Shown here piece after piece: positions 61,332 through 64,000 of a DNA stretch of 64,000 bases; the first letter of the stretch is position 1, and every line of letters starts with the position of its first letter. A program made the position numbers and the translations under genes. Below the pieces are notes generated by a model, which saw nothing but the letters and a program-made list of their open reading frames with translations, ran no database searches and was not told the DNA's origin. Source of the stretch: Oscillospiraceae bacterium. Lineage in GTDB: Bacteria; Bacillota; Clostridia; Oscillospirales; Oscillospiraceae. The DNA lies in the NCBI GenBank assembly GCA_009780235.1, contig WRAK01000010.1, forward strand, positions 1-64,000. The letters are read 5' to 3'.

Positions 61332-61462
61332 GGTAAATATACTTGTTTTGTAAACGTTGCAAATTATATATTTTAAATCAAGTAAAGTTTTAATGGATAG
61401 GTTTTTATAAAAATTTACTTTGAAAGTATAAATTAAATAAATTTACAGTCCGAGTAAACTTT
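61332..61462. repeat. Cluster of GTAAANNTT motifs beside the recombinase
   Basis: In an A+T-rich gap, GGTAAATAT (61332), TGTAAACGTT (61349), AGTAAAGTTT (61381), AAATTTACTT (61411, inverted), AAATTTACA (61439, inverted) and AGTAAACTTT (61453) recur in both orientations. They could be arm or core sites of the tyrosine recombinase encoded next to them. No gene lies in 61222-61521. Confidence 0.5.
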
Positions 61463-61521
61463 CCGAAGCGACCATCAATCAAGCCCAAGCACATAATATA
61501 AAACGCAACCACAAAACACGA

Positions 61522-61698
61522 TTACAACTTCTCCCGAATCAATACAAGCGCAACACGTAGTGCGGCGATTCTGTTTTGCATCAAGGTGTACTGCGCTGCA
61601 CCGACCGCAAGCTTCGCCTCCACCTGCTCACACTTACCCAAGAGCGACGCAATCGCACGCTCAGCCTCTTCCATCTCCTGCCGGGTGAACTCTGTCAT
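61522..61698 (-). CDS. 58-aa coiled-coil protein downstream of the recombinase
   Basis: ATG at 61698, one base after the recombinase's TAA, so translation is coupled. The 58 residues (MTEFTRQEMEEAERAIAS ... LMQNRIAALRVALVLIREKL) form one amphipathic helix or coiled coil. No family is known to me. As a small partner it might regulate or dimerise with the recombinase; it might also be a DNA-binding accessory factor, though no helix-turn-helix is seen. Confidence 0.6.
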   Translation of the reverse strand: MTEFTRQEMEEAERAIASLLGKCEQVEAKLAVGAAQYTLMQNRIAALRVALVLIREKL

Positions 61699-61699
61699 T

Positions 61700-62731
61700 T
61701 TATTTCTCTCCCTCTGTCGGGCCGCCATCGGCCGCTCCTGACCGCCGCACCCCCGCCAAGGGCGATAATTTCGCCGCCATGCGCAATTCGTTATTATCCA
61801 CATGGGTATAAATCTGCGTGGTGTTCAGATGGTCATGCCCCAGCACCTCCTGAAGCGTCCGCACGTCCACGCCGCTTTGGAGCAAGAGCGTCGCCGCTGT
61901 GTGCCGTAGCTTGTGCGACGAGTATTGTGTGCTGTCCAGGCCCGCCATCAGCAGATACTTCTTGACAATATGATGCACCGTACTGCGGCTGATGCGATTC
62001 CCTTGCCGCGAGACGAACAACGCGGCCTTATCCTTACACCGCTGCAATTCTCGCACCGGCAGATAATTCTGCACCGCGTCAATGCAGGCCTCGTTCAAAT
62101 ACAAAATCCGTTCCTTGTCACCCTTACCGACGACACGGATGTAGTCCGCCCGCACGTCCGTCAGGTTCAGCCCGATCAGTTCCGAGATACGCAGACCGCA
62201 ATTGAGAAACAGCGTAATGATACAAAAGTCCCGCTCAACATATTTCCCGTCGATAGATGCCAAGAGCTGCATACACTCATCCAGCGACAGAAACTTCGGC
62301 AAGCTCCGCCGAGACTTCGGTGAGTCAAGGTCCTGCATGGGATTCTGCTCCATGAGTTTCACCTTGGTGGTCAGGTACTTATAAAACGAGCGTATCGTGG
62401 CCACTTTGCGCGCTCTGGACGTCGGTGACAGCCCGTAGGCAGAGCTGCGGCTCCGCTGATTCTGTACACGGTCACGAGACAGATAGTTGAGAAAGGCGTA
62501 TACATCGGTCACAGCGATACTCTTGACAAAATCCGCATCAATGTCCAAAATCGAGATTTCCTCAAAGGGAGCCGAATCGGGCACCAGACCGCGATAGAGC
62601 TTCATAAAACGAAAGAAGGTACGCAGGTCGAGAAAATACTCGTCAATCGTCTTCCGAGAGTGGCTGCGGATGTGTTCGTGGTAATTCAAAAAGTCCAACA
62701 GCACAGGCGACACTTCGTTGCGGTAATCCAT
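61700..62731 (-). CDS. Tyrosine recombinase (XerC/XerD-like)
   Basis: A 343-aa site-specific recombinase. Residues 1-150 are the core-binding SAM-like domain; the catalytic domain carries Arg in GLRISELIG, Lys in VVGKGDKER, His/Arg in HKLRHTAA, His in LGHDHLNTTQ and the nucleophile Tyr in IYTHV. It is longer than XerC or XerD (about 300), with an extra region near residue 95-110 (NQRSRSSAYGLS), so it may be a phase-variation or chromosomal-dimer enzyme. The ATG at 62731 has AAGGAG 12 bases before it; a TTG at 62743 sits on top of that site. The tail GAADGGPTEGEK resembles translated repeat sequence. Confidence 0.9.
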   Translation of the reverse strand: MDYRNEVSPVLLDFLNYHEHIRSHSRKTIDEYFLDLRTFFRFMKLYRGLVPDSAPFEEISILDIDADFVKSIAVTDVYAFLNYLSRDRVQNQRSRSSAYGLSPTSRARKVATIRSFYKYLTTKVKLMEQNPMQDLDSPKSRRSLPKFLSLDECMQLLASIDGKYVERDFCIITLFLNCGLRISELIGLNLTDVRADYIRVVGKGDKERILYLNEACIDAVQNYLPVRELQRCKDKAALFVSRQGNRISRSTVHHIVKKYLLMAGLDSTQYSSHKLRHTAATLLLQSGVDVRTLQEVLGHDHLNTTQIYTHVDNNELRMAAKLSPLAGVRRSGAADGGPTEGEK

Positions 62732-62767
62732 ACAGGCAATCAACTCCTTACAAGGTTGCTTGCAGGT

Positions 62768-62797
62768 ATTGTATCATATCCCGCGCCCGCTTGTCTA
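62768..62797 (-). promoter_or_regulatory. Probable promoter of the recombinase gene
   Basis: On the minus strand TAGACA (62797-62792) and TACAAT (62773-62768) are 18 bases apart, 36 bases before the start codon. Confidence 0.6.
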
Positions 62798-62805
62798 TAA
62801 AAAAT

Positions 62806-62829
62806 TGAACAAAATAAAAATTTTGTTCA
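62806..62829. promoter_or_regulatory. Perfect inverted repeat TGAACAAAAT upstream of the recombinase
   Basis: TGAACAAAAT, AAAA, ATTTTGTTCA: a 10-bp perfect dyad lying just upstream of the promoter -35 box. It may be an operator or a recombinase site; it is not a LexA-type GAAC-N4-GTTC box. Confidence 0.6.
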
Positions 62830-62900
62830 GGTCGCAAAGCAAACAAAAGTTATTCCAAAAGAAAGTTCCCAAAACCACAGGCAGTCCGCTGCACAAAACC

Positions 62901-62939
62901 GCCGTCCCCATACAGAGCTAAGCCCTGCACAGAGACGGC
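62901..62939 (-). terminator. Terminator of the Cys-rich gene
   Basis: On the minus strand GCCGTCTCTGTGCAGGGCT and AGCTCTGTATGGGGACGGC form a long stem that uses G-U pairs, followed by GGTTTTG. It lies about 80 bases after the 49-aa gene's stop. Confidence 0.7.
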
Positions 62940-63017
62940 ACACAATCATCTATTCCACCCGGATGCTTACTCAGCCTATGTACGGGGAACCAATGCCGGC
63001 ACCCCGTTTATTCTTTC

Positions 63018-63167
63018 CTACCAACGACGGCCGCAACTGCAACCGCGGCCGCATCCACCGCAGCCCTGCCAACATCCGTGACCGCAGCCGCAACTCCAAC
63101 CGCACCCGCGGCGTTGTCCACAGACCGCACAGCCGATAACCGCTCCCGCCAGTAAACCCAAGAACAT
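63018..63167 (-). CDS. 49-aa Cys/Gly-rich small protein
   Basis: ATG at 63167 with GGAGGTG before it, 49 codons, stop at 63018, followed by a terminator: a complete gene. Residues 1-13 are hydrophobic (FLGLLAGAVIG), then nine Cys in a Gly/Arg/Trp-rich stretch (CGWSCGCGHGCWQGC, then CGGCGRGCSCG). It may be a metal-binding or disulfide-linked surface or spore-coat peptide. It does not match known bacteriocin or metallothionein patterns that I know. The adjacent peptidase gene is on the same strand, upstream. Confidence 0.65.
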   Translation of the reverse strand: MFLGLLAGAVIGCAVCGQRRGCGWSCGCGHGCWQGCGGCGRGCSCGRRW

Positions 63168-63242
63168 AGTCAGCACCTCCGAGTTGAACAAAATATTTGC
63201 AAGCATTTCTATATAATAAGACGTGCCAATCCATTCTACGCC

Positions 63243-63268
63243 GTAGGGGCGCACTATGTGCGCCCCTA
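63243..63268. repeat. Single-hairpin repeat after the M13 peptidase gene
   Basis: GTAGGGGCGCAC, TAT, GTGCGCCCCTA, 15 bases past the peptidase stop. Confidence 0.8.
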
Positions 63269-63282
63269 AATTACCGCCGAAC

Positions 63283-64000
63283 TTACCAAATTGCCACCCG
63301 CTGCTCCGGCGGAATATACATCCCGTCACCCGCCGAAACCTCAAACACCTCATAAAACGCATCCAAATTCCCCAACTGCACATTGGCCCGCAGCTGATTC
63401 GGTGCGTGGACATCCAAGGCCAGCAACAAGGCCGCATATTCCGGCGTAGACTTCATGCGCCAAATAACCGCCCAATTCCGAAAAAACGCCTCCAAGTCTC
63501 CGTCAGCCAGCGACTGCACAACCTCCAAGGCCGAAGCCAAGCCGCCCGCGTCGGCAATGTTCTCCGAAACCGTCATCCGTCCGCACACGGAACCCGTGCC
63601 GTCAAAGAGCGCGACCATCGCTTCGGCTTTCGCCGCAAAGGCCGCATAGTCGGCATCCGTCCACCAGTTATACAGACTACCGTCGGCACCGAATTGCGCA
63701 CCGTTCGTGTCAAATGCGTGCGTAATCTCATGCGCAATCACCGCACCGATACCGCCGTAGTTCGCGCTCTCAGACTGCGCCGAGCTATAAAACGGTGCCT
63801 GCAAAATCGCCGCCGGGAACGTAATCGCACCCGCCAAGGGATTATATTGCGCATTCACCGTATGCGCCGTTATGCTCCAAGCATCCCGATTCACAGGCTC
63901 GCCGTAACAGGCAAAGTTCGCCTCTCGGACGATGCGGGCAAAGGCCATCGTATTGCCCAAAAGCGTCCCGCCGTCCAAGGCGTTCGTAACCACAAACCGT
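63283..64000 (-). CDS. M13 family metallopeptidase (PepO/neprilysin-like), C-terminal part
   Basis: The last 239 codons or so are inside the window; the frame runs off the right edge (5' end missing). Motifs: NAQYNPLAGAITFPAAILQ, YGGIGAVIAHEITHAFD with the HExxH zinc site, and the third ligand Glu in VSENIADAGG. The C-terminus ends with ALLLALDVHAPNQLRANV, typical of M13. These enzymes are membrane or secreted endopeptidases of about 650 residues that cut small peptides. Confidence 0.95.
   Translation of the reverse strand, partial: RFVVTNALDGGTLLGNTMAFARIVREANFACYGEPVNRDAWSITAHTVNAQYNPLAGAITFPAAILQAPFYSSAQSESANYGGIGAVIAHEITHAFDTNGAQFGADGSLYNWWTDADYAAFAAKAEAMVALFDGTGSVCGRMTVSENIADAGGLASALEVVQSLADGDLEAFFRNWAVIWRMKSTPEYAALLLALDVHAPNQLRANVQLGNLDAFYEVFEVSAGDGMYIPPEQRVAIW

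Noticed and set aside
62806-62829. LexA box upstream of the recombinase
   Set aside because: The GAAC...GTTC halves are too far apart for the Firmicutes GAAC-N4-GTTC pattern.
1-64000. tRNA, rRNA, tmRNA or RNase P RNA genes
   Set aside because: No cloverleaf with a conserved T-arm or other known RNA core was found by eye; a covariance-model scan would be needed to be sure.

Overview
The window comes from a spore-forming, GC-rich member of the Clostridia (Bacillota), most like the Oscillospiraceae. The evidence is the gene order yicC-remA-gmk-rpoZ-priA-def-fmt-rsmB-rlmN-prpC-prkC-rsgA, which is the conserved Firmicutes block; sporulation genes sipL, spoVM and pdaA; a type III glutamine synthetase; a T-box and an FMN riboswitch; and LPXTG-type pilus genes with class C sortases. 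No rRNA, tRNA, CRISPR array, phage or insertion-sequence transposase was recognised.

Layout. 1-1.7 kb: end of an SLH surface protein, then a DUF3343/cysteine-desulfurase pair. 1.8-4.0 kb: cdaA-cdaR (c-di-AMP synthesis). 4.1-6.2 kb: DUF5685, DnaJ-domain and membrane proteins. 6.2-20.8 kb: the conserved housekeeping block above, with two extra genes between fmt and rsmB (a DUF1294-phosphoesterase fusion and an unknown protein). 20.9-26 kb, minus strand: membrane protein, sipL, a 23-codon spoVM, a 52-aa membrane peptide and glnN. 26-31 kb, plus strand: lipoprotein, T-box-controlled ornithine-cyclodeaminase-like and YjiH-like genes, yebC, and an orphan transmembrane-PASTA protein copied from prkC. 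31.2-36.9 kb, minus strand: cysK, then the FMN-riboswitch operon ribD-ribE-ribBA-ribH-trmL. 36.9-44.9 kb, plus strand: tcdA, cysE-cysS, polA-rimI, tsaD. 45-48.2 kb: one pilin and two class C sortases. 48.3-58.2 kb: pdaA, then an M23 peptidase and an envelope run of FHA-FtsW fusion, PBP, glutathionylspermidine-synthase-like ATP-grasp enzyme, a protein with a Gly/Tyr-rich tail, and an LtaS-like sulfatase. 58.3-64 kb: a ThyX-like protein, two small exported proteins, a flavodoxin-like reductase, a tyrosine recombinase with a small partner, a Cys-rich 49-aa peptide and part of an M13 metallopeptidase.

The most striking property is a dense set of short palindromic repeats (typically GTAGGGGCGGCC..., GTAGGGGGCGGCGTCC... 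and relatives). They fill most intergenic gaps, often supply the TAG stop codon of the gene before them, and in rsmB, cysS and probably fmt and ribD lie in frame inside coding sequence. A second repeat of about 240 bp occurs twice and a fragment of it a third time.

The best candidate for an undescribed system is the ATP-grasp enzyme at 53795-54964 with its neighbour at 54968-55939. The neighbour ends in a Gly/Tyr/Ser/Lys-rich tail finishing in Gly-Cys-Gly-Gly, and could be the substrate that the ligase modifies. This is inference. All calls were made by reading the sequence; no database search was possible.
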